From Opitutaceae bacterium (GTDB lineage Bacteria > Verrucomicrobiota > Verrucomicrobiia > Opitutales > Opitutaceae): 64,000 nt of DNA. The position numbers and the translations under genes are program-made. Positions within the stretch are counted from its first letter, which is position 1, and every line of letters starts with the position of its first letter. The stretch is taken from the NCBI GenBank assembly GCA_016794785.1, contig JAEUHC010000013.1, forward strand, positions 372,001 to 436,000, written 5' to 3'. Of this stretch, positions 44,510-53,537 are shown piece after piece. The notes beneath the pieces were generated by a model. The model did not search any database. It saw only the letters and a program-made list of their open reading frames with translations, and was not told where the DNA came from.

Positions 44510-46072
44510 ATGGCCCGCGCGAAGAAAAAGGAATCGTTGATCGATGCCGAGCGCGTGCGCCGCGCGCTCATGACCGCGGAGGTGCCCATCCGCGGCCTCA
44601 CCGCGGAGCGCCTCGCGCGCGCCCTGGAGGATTTCCGCCGCGGCCACCTGCGCGACGCCGCGCTGCTCTGGCAGGAAATCCGCGAGCGCGACGACACCAC
44701 GCTCTCCGTTTCCGAAAAGCGCGACCTCGATGCTGCGCTCCTCGATTGGGAAGTCCTCCCGCTCGACGAGTCGCCCGAGGCCGCCGCGCACAAGGCCGCC
44801 CTGGAGGCCGGCTACAACGGCCTCGTCGCCACCGATGCGCTTGACCAAAACAAACGCGGCGGCGTCTCCGGCCTGGTCCGCGCGATGATGCACTGCGTCG
44901 GCCACAAGTGGGCGGTGTTCGAGGTCATCTGGGACCCCACTGGCCCCGACCTCACGGCCGAGTTTCGTTTCGTGCCGCTCCAGTTTTTCGAGAACACGGT
45001 GGGCCGGCTCCGCTTCCTGGCCACCGAGGGCGCCTACGCCGGCGAGGAGCTGGAGGAGGGCGGCTGGATGGTCGTGTGCGGCCCTGGCCTCATGAAGGCC
45101 ACGAGCATCGCCTACTGGATCAAGCGCTCGCCGCTCCAGGCGTGGTCGATCCTTTGCGACAAGTTCGCCGTGCCCTACCTGCATGGCGAGACGCCCGCCG
45201 CGCCCGGCTCCAAGGAGTGGGACGATTTCCGTGATGCGCTCGCGGCCTTCGTCTCGGACGGAGCGGTCGTCACCAGCCCTGGCGCGAAGATCACGCCCAT
45301 CCAGATCACCGGCGCCGAGGCTCCGGCCGCCACGCTCGTCGATCGCGCGGACCGTGGCATCTCCCGCATCTGGCGCGGCGCGGACCTCGGCACGATGAGC
45401 AAGGCCGGCGGCGCCATCGGCTCCAATCCCCAGGAGAGCGAGACCGACATTCTTTCCGCGGCGGATGCGCTGATGGTCACCGAGACCCTCAACCACTATT
45501 TCGACACGCCGCTCATCCAGGCCCGCTTCGGCGTGAAGCCCAGGGCGTATTTCAAGCTCAAGCCGCGCACCAAGCTCAACCAGGCGCTGCAGCTCCAAAT
45601 CGACGAGGCCCTCATCAAGTGGGGCGTCCCGCGCGGGAAAAAGGATCTGATGGAAAGCTACGGCCGCGCCGAGCCCGACAAGGGCGACGAGCTAGCCGAA
45701 AAGCCCAGCGCCTCCATGCCCGTTCCCGGCGCCGGCTTCGGCGGCCCACCGCCTGCCTCGCCGCTCGCCAACGAGGCCGCGGCGCAGGGCCGCGCCACCG
45801 TCTTCCAAGCCAGCGCCGTCAATCGCCTCGCGCCGGAAATCAAGGCCGCGCTCGACCCCATCCTCGGCCGTCTGGCCGAGATCGACGCCATCGCCGATGC
45901 CGCCGTCCAGCGCGCCGCCCTGGCGGACTTCCGCGCGGCTCTCCCGGAACTCTACCGGCAGGCCGTGGCCCGCGTCCCGGCCATCGCCGCCGTCCTGGAA
46001 CAGGTCATCGGCACCGCCTTCGCCAGCGGCGCGGCGGAACATGCCCGCCAGGCCAAACCCCGCGCCACCTGA
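44510..46072 (+). CDS. Portal protein, DUF935 (Mu gp29-like)
   Basis: 520-aa protein. DAALLWQEIRERDDTTLSVSEKRDLDAALLDWEV, the long AYWIKRSPLQAWSILCDKFAVPYLHGE and the ADRGISRIWRGADLGTMS segment are typical of DUF935 portal proteins. The C-terminal about 120 residues are Ala/Pro-rich. It forms the dodecameric DNA entry ring. Starts 2 bp after the terminase stop. Confidence 0.88.
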   Translation: MARAKKKESLIDAERVRRALMTAEVPIRGLTAERLARALEDFRRGHLRDAALLWQEIRERDDTTLSVSEKRDLDAALLDWEVLPLDESPEAAAHKAALEAGYNGLVATDALDQNKRGGVSGLVRAMMHCVGHKWAVFEVIWDPTGPDLTAEFRFVPLQFFENTVGRLRFLATEGAYAGEELEEGGWMVVCGPGLMKATSIAYWIKRSPLQAWSILCDKFAVPYLHGETPAAPGSKEWDDFRDALAAFVSDGAVVTSPGAKITPIQITGAEAPAATLVDRADRGISRIWRGADLGTMSKAGGAIGSNPQESETDILSAADALMVTETLNHYFDTPLIQARFGVKPRAYFKLKPRTKLNQALQLQIDEALIKWGVPRGKKDLMESYGRAEPDKGDELAEKPSASMPVPGAGFGGPPPASPLANEAAAQGRATVFQASAVNRLAPEIKAALDPILGRLAEIDAIADAAVQRAALADFRAALPELYRQAVARVPAIAAVLEQVIGTAFASGAAEHARQAKPRAT

Positions 46073-46101
46073 ACCCGCGATTCCTTCGCATTTCCCGAAA
46101 A

Positions 46102-47373
46102 ATGCCTATCCACACCCGCGCTTTTGGTTTCACCGGCCTGTTTTTTGCCGTGCAACGGTCATGCAAGGCCTTCCTGCGGGCCGCCAAATCGCCATCGGCG
46201 GGCCGGACTGGCCTGATCAACGAAGCCCCGCCCGCCGAATCGGAGGGCCTGCTCGGTCTCAGCAACGAGCTGGCGGCCCTTGATGGCGACGGTTGGGCGG
46301 TCATTCGCTACGGCGAGTGGCCCAACGACCGGGGCCTCCAGCGCTTCGGCCCGGCCGAGGCCGCCCAGATGGTCGGCTACTTCAAAAACACCTGGCAGCG
46401 CATCAAGCGCGCGTTCGTTGGCATGCCCATCCTGCGCGGCCACCCGGACTTTGCCGATACCCTCCGCCGCGAGCGCGACCGCGCCAAGCTGCCCGCCGAG
46501 CGGTCGCGGCTCGATGCCCTGGTCAACGAGACGGAGCGCCGCTACCCGGACAAGACCGTCTACGGCACCATCGCCGACATGGAGGCCCGTGCGGAGGGCC
46601 TCGCCATCAAGCCGGTGCTCACCGAGGCCGGCGCCGCCCTCGTGAATGAGCAGGGCCTCAAGTTTTTCTCCCCGCACTGGCTCGCCACCGATCTCCCGCC
46701 GCAGGACGGCCGCTCCGTCAAGGCCCCGGTGTTCATGGTCAGCATCGGCCTCACCGACCGGCCCAACATCGCCGGCACTTCGCTCGTAAACTCGAAAACC
46801 ACCGAACCCATGAAACTGCCTGAATGGCTCCTCCAGCTCCTCGGCCTCGCCAACGAGGCCACCGATGATCAAATCCGCGCGACGGTCTCCGGCCTTCTCG
46901 CGCGTCCCGAATCCACCGCGCTCGTCAACGAGCAATCCGCCCGCACCACCGCGGAGTCGCAGCTCGCCGAGGCGAAGAACAAGCTCTCCGCCGCCGAGAC
47001 CGCGCTCGTCAACGAACGCGCCGCGCTCGCCACCGCCCGCACCGAGCGCAACACCGCGCTCGTGAACGCCGCGGTCCAGGCCGGCCGCATCACCGAGGCG
47101 ACCAAGCCCACCTGGCTCGCACGTCTCGACCGCGACTTCGCCACCGAGTCCACCGCCCTCGCCAACGAGCAGGGCGCGCTGAAGACCAAATCCCGCACCG
47201 GCGACATCGGCGACCGCAAGCCCGCGGCCGAGGCCGGCGCGCAATTCACCGCCCTCGTCAACGAGGCGCTGCCCAAGCACGGCGGCGACTGGACTGCCGC
47301 CTGGGCCGCCGTGAAAGCCACGCCCGAGGGCAAGGCGCTCCACGCCAAGATGGAGTCCACCTCCGCCACCTGA
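46102..47373 (+). CDS. Head protease/scaffold protein (Mu I-like)
   Basis: 423-aa protein. The N-terminal protease half includes RIKRAFVGMPILRGHPDFADTL, VYGTIADMEARAEGLAIKPVL and LKFFSPHWLAT, as in Mu gpI/gp32. The C-terminal scaffold is an Ala/Glu-rich coiled coil (QLAEAKNKLSAAETALVNER). A short L-x-N-E type motif recurs at least 11 times along the protein with varying codons. In Mu this protein processes itself, and an internal start yields the separate scaffold. ATG at 46,102. Confidence 0.82.
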   Translation: MPIHTRAFGFTGLFFAVQRSCKAFLRAAKSPSAGRTGLINEAPPAESEGLLGLSNELAALDGDGWAVIRYGEWPNDRGLQRFGPAEAAQMVGYFKNTWQRIKRAFVGMPILRGHPDFADTLRRERDRAKLPAERSRLDALVNETERRYPDKTVYGTIADMEARAEGLAIKPVLTEAGAALVNEQGLKFFSPHWLATDLPPQDGRSVKAPVFMVSIGLTDRPNIAGTSLVNSKTTEPMKLPEWLLQLLGLANEATDDQIRATVSGLLARPESTALVNEQSARTTAESQLAEAKNKLSAAETALVNERAALATARTERNTALVNAAVQAGRITEATKPTWLARLDRDFATESTALANEQGALKTKSRTGDIGDRKPAAEAGAQFTALVNEALPKHGGDWTAAWAAVKATPEGKALHAKMESTSAT

Positions 47374-47462
47374 CGCCGCCTCGCGGCGCCCTGCGAAGCC
47401 CAACGGGCGTAGCACGGGGCCGCTCATTCCTTCACCCGCCTCCCATCACTCGTTTCCCACCC

Positions 47463-47963
47463 ATGAATACGTTCCTCATCGCCCTGTTCGCCTTCGTCGC
47501 GATCCTCGCTCTCACGAGCTGGGTCGCCTCTCGCCCGCGCGGTCGCCAACTGCACGGTCTCGTCAATGTCGCCGAGGGCTTCCAGCCCGCGATTCGCACT
47601 CTGCTCACGGATGCCGCCATCGCCACGCGCTACCTGCTCGTGAAGCGCGGCAGCGATGCCGCCCACGTCGCGCTCGCCGGCACGGCCGATGTCCCGATCG
47701 GCTTTGTCACGGACGAGGCTTCCGCCGCGGAGGAAGGCATCGCCGTCGCGCACTTCGGCCTGCTCCGCGAGGGCGCGCTCGGCGTCGCTTCCGGCGCCAT
47801 CGCGGCGGACGAGTTCCTCGTGCCCGGTGCCAACGGCACCGTGCGCAAGCTCCCGGTCGCGGCCGGCACCTACCACATCATCGGCCGCGCCACCAAGGCC
47901 GCCGCGGATACCGCGGTCGTCGAATACACCCCCAGCTTCCCGATCCAGCGCGTCGTCGCCTAA
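47463..47963 (+). CDS. Head decoration-like protein with N-terminal hydrophobic segment
   Basis: 166-aa protein. The core TDAAIATRYLLVKRGSDAAHVALAGTADVPIGFVTDEAS resembles capsid cement/DUF2190-like decoration proteins. It stands between the protease/scaffold and the capsid genes, the usual place. Unusually, the first 25 residues (TFLIALFAFVAILALTSWVAS) form a membrane helix, after which LHGLVNVAEG begins the expected mature protein. That suggests cleavage or a misplaced start. Confidence 0.7.
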   Translation: MNTFLIALFAFVAILALTSWVASRPRGRQLHGLVNVAEGFQPAIRTLLTDAAIATRYLLVKRGSDAAHVALAGTADVPIGFVTDEASAAEEGIAVAHFGLLREGALGVASGAIAADEFLVPGANGTVRKLPVAAGTYHIIGRATKAAADTAVVEYTPSFPIQRVVA

Positions 47964-48005
47964 GCCACGCACCGCCCATCTCCCATCACTCAGCTCCCAT
48001 CATCC

Positions 48006-48998
48006 ATGAAAAATAATTTCTTCCCTCTCATCCCAATGGTCAACGAGGCGCGCGTCCAGGCGGACACGCCCAACCTCGCGCCCGGCGTCATCGCCCTGGT
48101 CAACGACACACGTCTCACCGGCGCCACCTACAACGAGTCGCTCACGCAGTTCTCCGTCGGCTATCGCGACCCCGAGAATCTCCTCGCGGCTGCGGACTAC
48201 ATCGCGCCGCCGGTGCCCGTGAGCCGCCGCTTCGACTGGAAAAAGACCGACAACGTGAAGGACTTCCTCACCGAGACGGACGACGAGCGCGCCATCGGCG
48301 CCGGCTTCAAGCGCGTCGAATACTCCGGCACCGAGCAGCAGGCCAAGACTCGGAACCGCGGTCTCAAATACATCCTCGACCGTGATGAGGATGGCGGCGC
48401 CACCACCGAGGAGCAGATCGTCGCGATGCTGCAGCAGCGCATCATCCGCAACAAGTATCGCCGCGCCATCACCGCCCTCGCGGCCGTGGCCGCGGGCGAT
48501 GCCGCGATCTTCAACACCACCACGCAGCCCGACGAGCTGATCAAGGCCGCGCTCGCCACCGCGCAGCTCGAGACCGGCATCTATCCTAACCGCGGCCTCA
48601 TCGGCCTCGCGGCGTGGAATCTCCGCAGCGCCGCCTACGCCGGCGCCGACAAGGCCGGCGCCTTCGCCGGTCTCACCAAGAACGCCGCCACCGTCGCGGG
48701 CGATCTGTTCCTCGATGATCTCCGCGTCGACAAGGCGATCTACCAGAGCGGCGCGAACGCGAAGAGCCGCATCGTGCCGCAGAGCTTCTTCGGCTTCCAC
48801 GGCCGCGACGGCCTGATGAAGGACGATCCCTCCACGCTGAAGCAGTTCTACACTCCGGCCGACGGCAAACGTTGGCGCGTGCTGCGTAAGCTCACCGGCG
48901 ACGGCGACAAGTTCGTCGAGATCGTGGTCGAGCACTACGAGATCATCGTCGCGACGAGCCCCATCGGCGTCGCGCGGCTCAACGTCACCGCCGTCTAA
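48006..48998 (+). CDS. Major capsid protein
   Basis: 330-aa protein of the size and position of a HK97-fold major capsid protein. It has an N-terminal arm (MVNEARVQADTPNLAPGVIALVND), a P-domain-like stretch (EEQIVAMLQQRIIRNKYRRAITALAAV), and a C-terminal EIVVEHYEIIVATSPIGVARLNV strand typical of phage coats. Isolated, with about 40 and 70 bp of spacing on either side, consistent with strong independent expression. Confidence 0.85.
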   Translation: MKNNFFPLIPMVNEARVQADTPNLAPGVIALVNDTRLTGATYNESLTQFSVGYRDPENLLAAADYIAPPVPVSRRFDWKKTDNVKDFLTETDDERAIGAGFKRVEYSGTEQQAKTRNRGLKYILDRDEDGGATTEEQIVAMLQQRIIRNKYRRAITALAAVAAGDAAIFNTTTQPDELIKAALATAQLETGIYPNRGLIGLAAWNLRSAAYAGADKAGAFAGLTKNAATVAGDLFLDDLRVDKAIYQSGANAKSRIVPQSFFGFHGRDGLMKDDPSTLKQFYTPADGKRWRVLRKLTGDGDKFVEIVVEHYEIIVATSPIGVARLNVTAV

Positions 48999-49066
48999 CA
49001 CCGGGTGATTTCTTCGAGCCCTCACGCCCCGCGCGGGGAGGGCTCTTTAGAAATCGTCCCTATCGC

Positions 49067-49306
49067 ATGAATCCAAAACCCACCATTGGCCGCATCGTCG
49101 GCTATGTCCTGCCGGTCACTCATTCGCGCGCCGGCCAAGTCGTGCCCGCCGTCATCACTCGCACCTGGGGCGGCACAACCGTGCAACTCACGCCGTTCGT
49201 CGATGTGGCCAACGACACCAATCCCACGAGCAACGAGTGCAGTTCGGTTGCCTATGATGCGGCGGGCGCCACGCCGCGCACCTGGCACTGGCTGCCCCGC
49301 GAGTAA
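49067..49306 (+). CDS. Small conserved phage protein after the capsid gene (79 aa)
   Basis: MNPKPTIGRIVGYVLPVTHS, RAGQVVPAVITRTWGGTTVQLTPFVD and RTWHWLPRE form a small beta-barrel protein type found in many phages near head genes. Function unknown. Confidence 0.72.
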   Translation: MNPKPTIGRIVGYVLPVTHSRAGQVVPAVITRTWGGTTVQLTPFVDVANDTNPTSNECSSVAYDAAGATPRTWHWLPRE

Positions 49307-49345
49307 TCCGACCTTCGCCCCTTCGCATCTTCGCGCTTAATTCCC

Positions 49346-49804
49346 ATGCCAGCCTGGCTGCAAATCACCCTCGCCGATCTCAACGACGCTCGCGTCGCCG
49401 AGTTGATCGAGGCTTTGCGCCAGGAGGAGCTGGGCGCCGGCCAGACCGATCCGATGCCGCGCCGCATCCAGACGGTCGTCGATGAAATCCGCCGCTGCAT
49501 CGGCTTCTGCGCCAGCACGCCGCTCGATGCGGACACCGCCGCGATTCCCGCCGGCCTGAAAGACCTCGCCGTCGAGAAAATCGTGCGCGGCCTCAAGGGC
49601 CGCCTCCTCCTCCCGCTCACCGACGACGAGAAGGACGCCGAGAAGCTCTACCAGAAACGGCTCGAACAACTCACCCGCTGCGAGTGGCCCGTCGATGCGC
49701 CCGCCACGCCGATCGATGTCTCCCCCGTGTCGCCCACCACCGGCGCCGAAGTCGCGCGCACCTCCGATCGCGCCGCCACGCGCGAGAGCCTCGCCGGCCT
49801 CTGA
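49346..49804 (+). CDS. DUF1320 head-tail connector (Mu gp36-like)
   Basis: 152-aa protein. ITLADLNDARVAELIEALRQEE, RIQTVVDEIRRCIGFCASTPLD and LKDLAVEKIVRGLKGRLLLPL match the DUF1320/gp36 pattern of a helical adaptor beneath the portal. The C-terminus is a flexible Pro/Thr-rich tail. Confidence 0.8.
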   Translation: MPAWLQITLADLNDARVAELIEALRQEELGAGQTDPMPRRIQTVVDEIRRCIGFCASTPLDADTAAIPAGLKDLAVEKIVRGLKGRLLLPLTDDEKDAEKLYQKRLEQLTRCEWPVDAPATPIDVSPVSPTTGAEVARTSDRAATRESLAGL

Positions 49805-49808
49805 CGCG

Positions 49809-50636
49809 ATGTTCCCCGAGCCCACAGATCCGCAGCTCCCCGATGCGCGTCCGGTCTTCTCCCGGCCCGGCGGCAAGACGCGCCTGCTGAAGCATCTCCT
49901 TCCGCTCATCCCGGAGCACACGTGCTACTGCGAGGCGTTCTTCGGCGGCGGCGCGCTCTTCTTCGCCAAGCCCCCGAGCCGCCACGAGGTCATCAACGAC
50001 ATCGATCGCGATCTCGTGGCCTTCATGCGCAACGCGCGGCTCCATCGCGACGCGCTGCTCGACGAGATGGATCTCGTGCTCAACGCACGCCAGGAGTTCG
50101 AGGATTACCTCGTGCAGCCCGGCTTGACGGAGATCCAACGCGCCGCGCGCTGGTTCATCCGCAATCGCCTTTCGTTCGGCGGCATGGGCGCCACGTTTGC
50201 GATCACGCGCAACCAGCCGCTGCCCTCGCGCGCGCAGCGCCAGATCGCGATCCAGTCCCTCAGCCGCCGCCTCGATCGCACCACGGTCGAGAACCGCTCC
50301 TGGGAAAAGCTCCTCGGGACCTACGATCACGAGGAGACGTTTTGGTTTCTCGATCCGCCGTATCTCGACAGCGGCGGCGCCGCCTACGCCGGCTGGAGCG
50401 AGCACGAGCTCACGCGCTTTTGCGCGGCCGTGCAGGCGCTCCGCGGCCCGTTCGTGTTCACCTTCCAGGAGTGCGACCAGGTGCGCGATCTCATGGCGGG
50501 TTTTCAAATCACCGCCGTCACGCGCGCCAACGGCATCGGCAATCGCGGCGGGAAAAAAGGCCGCGTCTACCGCGAGGTCATCATCACCAGCGAGCGCGAC
50601 GAGTCCACCGCCGCGCGCAAGGGAGCGAGCGCATGA
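49809..50636 (+). CDS. DNA adenine methylase (D12 class, Dam-like)
   Basis: 275-aa enzyme. It has the N-terminal RPGGKTRLLKHLLPLIP, SAM-binding EAFFGGGALFF (about residues 42-52), INDIDRDLVAFM and catalytic DPPY (FLDPPYLDS, about 185-193). It methylates N6-adenine, probably in a short palindrome such as GATC; specificity is not determined. It is embedded between head-tail connector genes and may protect phage DNA from host restriction or mark it. 4-bp overlap with the next gene. Confidence 0.92.
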   Translation: MFPEPTDPQLPDARPVFSRPGGKTRLLKHLLPLIPEHTCYCEAFFGGGALFFAKPPSRHEVINDIDRDLVAFMRNARLHRDALLDEMDLVLNARQEFEDYLVQPGLTEIQRAARWFIRNRLSFGGMGATFAITRNQPLPSRAQRQIAIQSLSRRLDRTTVENRSWEKLLGTYDHEETFWFLDPPYLDSGGAAYAGWSEHELTRFCAAVQALRGPFVFTFQECDQVRDLMAGFQITAVTRANGIGNRGGKKGRVYREVIITSERDESTAARKGASA

Positions 50637-51460
50637 TCTTCACGGCCCCCATCCCGTTCCGCGAGGCGCTCGATGCGCACGACGTCAAGTCCGTGCTGCC
50701 CACCACGGGCCGCACGCGCGACCTGCAGCAGCTCGAGCCGGCGATTAAGCGCCGCGCGCTTTTCTCCGCCACCGTCGCGCTCGCCGCGCCGTTGGAAAAA
50801 ATCCGCGATGGCGTCGGCGCCATCCTCGCGGGCCAGACTGACCAGGCCACCGCGCGCCTCGCGATCAAGAACCTCTGGAAGGAACTCGGCTACAAGCCCG
50901 ACCCCACGAAGATGGGCACGCTCCAGGACCTCGCCTCGACGGAGCGCATCGACCTGCAGCTCGCGACCAATGTCGCCACCGCGCGCGGCGCCGGCTGGCA
51001 CCAGCAGGGCATGCAGCCGGACGTGCTCGATGAATTCCCCGCCCAGGAACTTTACCGCGCCACCTCGCCCGAGGGCGGCGCCAAGGCCGAGCGCAACTGG
51101 GCCGAGCGCTGGGAAAAAGCCGGCGGCGTTTTTTTCGACGGCCGCATGATCGCGCTCAAGACCGATCCCGTGTGGAAGCAGCTCGGCTCGCCCGATCTCT
51201 TCGACGACGGCCTCGGCAACGAGTGGCCGCCCTTCGCCTTCAACAGCGGCATGCGCGTGCGCGACATCGTGCGCGACGAGGCCGAGGCGCTCGGCCTCAT
51301 CGCGCCGAACGAGGAGCAGTTTCCGCAGCCGCTCGACCTGGAGGCCGATCTCGCCGCCGCGCCCGCGCTGCGCGAGTCCTGGCTGCGCTCAGCGATCGAG
51401 GAGAGCGGCCTCGGCTCGTTTCAAAACGGCGTGCTCGTCTTCCAGGGAGGCCGCGCATGA
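50633..51460 (+). CDS. Head morphogenesis protein (Mu F/gp30-like)
   Basis: 275-aa protein following the methylase. IPFREALDAHDVKSVLPTTGRTRDLQQL, WAERWEKAGGVFFDGRMIALKTDPVWKQLGSPDLFDDGLGNEWPPFAFNSGM, in outline, resemble the C-terminal part of SPP1 gp7/Mu F-type minor head proteins. Shorter than Mu F. Overlaps both neighbours by 4 bp. Confidence 0.7.
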   Translation: MIFTAPIPFREALDAHDVKSVLPTTGRTRDLQQLEPAIKRRALFSATVALAAPLEKIRDGVGAILAGQTDQATARLAIKNLWKELGYKPDPTKMGTLQDLASTERIDLQLATNVATARGAGWHQQGMQPDVLDEFPAQELYRATSPEGGAKAERNWAERWEKAGGVFFDGRMIALKTDPVWKQLGSPDLFDDGLGNEWPPFAFNSGMRVRDIVRDEAEALGLIAPNEEQFPQPLDLEADLAAAPALRESWLRSAIEESGLGSFQNGVLVFQGGRA

Positions 51461-52131
51461 GTGGCGTCTCGATTCTCCTCGACGAGGCCACGCCGCTCCT
51501 CGCGCGCGTGAAGTCCGCCGCCGCGGCGCAGGGCCTCGCCCTCGTGGGTGCGCGCGCCGTCGCCAGCCTGGTCAAGGATCACCTCTACGGTCTCGACAGC
51601 CAGCGCCACAAATACGGCAGCCACTACTATCGCCAGGCGGGCGACAGCGTGCGCACGGAGGTCGTGCCGCAGGGTGCCGTCGTGTCCATTTCTCAGATCG
51701 GTTTTCGCCTGCGCCTCTTCGGCGGCACCGTCCGCGCGAAGAACGTGCGGCTCCTCACGATCCCCGCGCACCCCGACGCCTACGGCAAGCGCGCCCGCGA
51801 GTTCGACGACCTCGATTTCAGTTTTCAGATCAATCCGAAGACCGGCGCGCTGCAGCCCTGCCTGGTGCGCCGCGCGCAGACTACGCTCAAGTATTCCCGC
51901 CGCAAGGGCAAGGATGGCGCCGTGAACATCAGCGTCCGCGCGGTCTCCACGCTCGATGCGGTCGTGATGTATTGGCTCACCCCCAGCGTCACCCACGACG
52001 CCGATCCCTCTGTGCTGCCCTATGCGGAGCAGATGTCGCTCCGCGCCGTCACCGCCATGCGCACGCGGCTCATGCGCGCCACGCTGCGCCAGGCCCGCGA
52101 GACCGGCTACCAGGACCCGGAGAAAAACTGA
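51457..52131 (+). CDS. Phage virion morphogenesis protein (Mu G-like tail completion)
   Basis: 224-aa protein. ARAVASLVKDHLYGLDSQRHKYGSHYYRQAGDSV, then ISQIGFRLRLFGGTVRAKN, is the pattern of the Mu gpG/'virion morphogenesis' family (head-tail joining and tail completion). Follows the F-like gene as in Mu. Confidence 0.82.
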   Translation: MSGVSILLDEATPLLARVKSAAAAQGLALVGARAVASLVKDHLYGLDSQRHKYGSHYYRQAGDSVRTEVVPQGAVVSISQIGFRLRLFGGTVRAKNVRLLTIPAHPDAYGKRAREFDDLDFSFQINPKTGALQPCLVRRAQTTLKYSRRKGKDGAVNISVRAVSTLDAVVMYWLTPSVTHDADPSVLPYAEQMSLRAVTAMRTRLMRATLRQARETGYQDPEKN

Positions 52132-52652
52132 TGACGACGCTCGACATCTTCTCCGCCGTGAAGGACGCGCTCGGCGCCATCCCCCTCGATGCCGCGGGCG
52201 ATCCCGCGGGCGAAAAACTCTTCGAGGCCGTCGAGTTGTTTCCCAACAAGCAGCTCGGCCGCGCGCTCTCGTCGCTCCTCATCACCAAAAAACGCGCGTG
52301 CCTCGTCGTTCCCATGGGCGTGCGCCGCATCGTCCGCGATCAGGGCGGCGCGCTCTCCGTCACCGGCCGCCGCTTTGCCGAGGTCGCCCTCATCTACACC
52401 GACCAGGCTTATTTCAAGTTCGAGCAGGTCGTCGCCTTTGGCAGCGACCGCAACCTAGGGCTCTTCGCCTTCGACGAGAAGATCGAGGAGGCGCTCACCG
52501 GCAAGGAGATCAGCCCCTTCGGCGGCATCGTGCTCGGCGATTCCGATCCGCTGCTCCTCTCCGACAGCGAGCAGAAGGATGCGCCCGGCCGCCAGGCCTG
52601 GCTCATCCAGGCCATCGTGCCCACCGGCCTCATCGCCGCGAGCGTCGAGTAA
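52131..52652 (+). CDS. Tail terminator/minor tail protein (Mu gp37-like, DUF1834-like)
   Basis: 173-aa protein. MTTLDIFSAVKDALGAIPLD, KRACLVVPMGVRRIVRDQGG and RRFAEVALIYTDQAY have the alpha/beta layout and position of tail terminator proteins. The start shares a base with the previous stop (TGATG). Confidence 0.65.
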   Translation: MTTLDIFSAVKDALGAIPLDAAGDPAGEKLFEAVELFPNKQLGRALSSLLITKKRACLVVPMGVRRIVRDQGGALSVTGRRFAEVALIYTDQAYFKFEQVVAFGSDRNLGLFAFDEKIEEALTGKEISPFGGIVLGDSDPLLLSDSEQKDAPGRQAWLIQAIVPTGLIAASVE

Positions 52653-52692
52653 TCCATCACCCATCATCCACCGCCCATAACCCAGTCCTCCC

Positions 52693-53178
52693 ATGCCACT
52701 GACAAAAACGTTTGATCCCACCAAGACGGCCCACATCCGCTGGGCGCGCTTCGACTTCACGCCCACCAGCGGCTCGCTCGTCTCGATCTCCGCCAAGGTC
52801 GTGGACCTCGAGTCCAAGGTCACCACCGCCGTCCTCAAGCAGCCCGGCGCCGGCGAGCTCAACCGCAACGTCGATGAGGTCACGCTCGAGGTTGAGGAAA
52901 GCTTCACCCTCGTCGACCTCGAGGAGATCGACGTCGTGTTGTCCGTCCTCGGCGGCCTCTCTGGCATCAAGAAGGGCGCCGGCATCCTCTGGCTCAAGGA
53001 CCCGCGCGACGCCGCGGGCAAGGTGAAATACAAGATTTCCCTCACCGCCTGTTCCGTGAAGCGCACGGATGGCGCGATCAAGTTCGGCGGCGGCGAGTGG
53101 GCCAAGTCCGGCCTCGTCGTCACCAACCTCTCCGGCACCGAACTCACGCCCGAGATCGCCGCCAACGAGCCCAGCTAA
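52693..53178 (+). CDS. Major tail tube protein
   Basis: 161-aa beta-rich protein (HIRWARFDFTPTSGSLVSISAKVVDLESKVTTAVLKQPG; FTLVDLEEIDVVLSVLGGL in outline). Its own spacing and position right after the tail terminator fit a tail tube protein. Typical length for siphovirus tail tubes. Confidence 0.65.
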   Translation: MPLTKTFDPTKTAHIRWARFDFTPTSGSLVSISAKVVDLESKVTTAVLKQPGAGELNRNVDEVTLEVEESFTLVDLEEIDVVLSVLGGLSGIKKGAGILWLKDPRDAAGKVKYKISLTACSVKRTDGAIKFGGGEWAKSGLVVTNLSGTELTPEIAANEPS

Positions 53179-53187
53179 GCCCCGGCC

Positions 53188-53535
53188 ATGCTCCCCACCA
53201 TCCTGCACGTCCAGGGCGATACGCTCGTGCGCGACATCGTCGTCAAGCGCGACGGTGTCGCCGTCGATGTGTCCGGCTGGGCGTGGTGGGTCACCTGCAA
53301 GCAGGACCCCGGCGCGGCCGATGCCGCCGCCTTGTTTCAGCTCAGCACGGTCGCGGGCACCATCGTGCCCGTGGCCACCGGCCGCCTCCGCGCCACCGGC
53401 GCGCCGGCCCTCACCGTCTCCGCCGCGCCCGGCCGCTACCACCTCGACATCCAGTTCAAGGATGCCGCCGGCATCATCCGCACCGGCTTCCGCGGCTACC
53501 TGCGGATCGTGCCGCAGATCACCCGCGCCACCTGA
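53188..53535 (+). CDS. BppU-like/immunoglobulin-fold tail accessory protein (115 aa)
   Basis: ILHVQGDTLVRDIVVKRDGVAVDVSGWAWWVTCKQDPG and YHLDIQFKDAAGIIRTGFRGYLRIVPQI match the BppU N-terminal beta-sandwich pattern found in baseplate or tail adaptor proteins. Follows the tail tube gene by 9 bp. Confidence 0.65.
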   Translation: MLPTILHVQGDTLVRDIVVKRDGVAVDVSGWAWWVTCKQDPGAADAAALFQLSTVAGTIVPVATGRLRATGAPALTVSAAPGRYHLDIQFKDAAGIIRTGFRGYLRIVPQITRAT

Positions 53536-53537
53536 CC

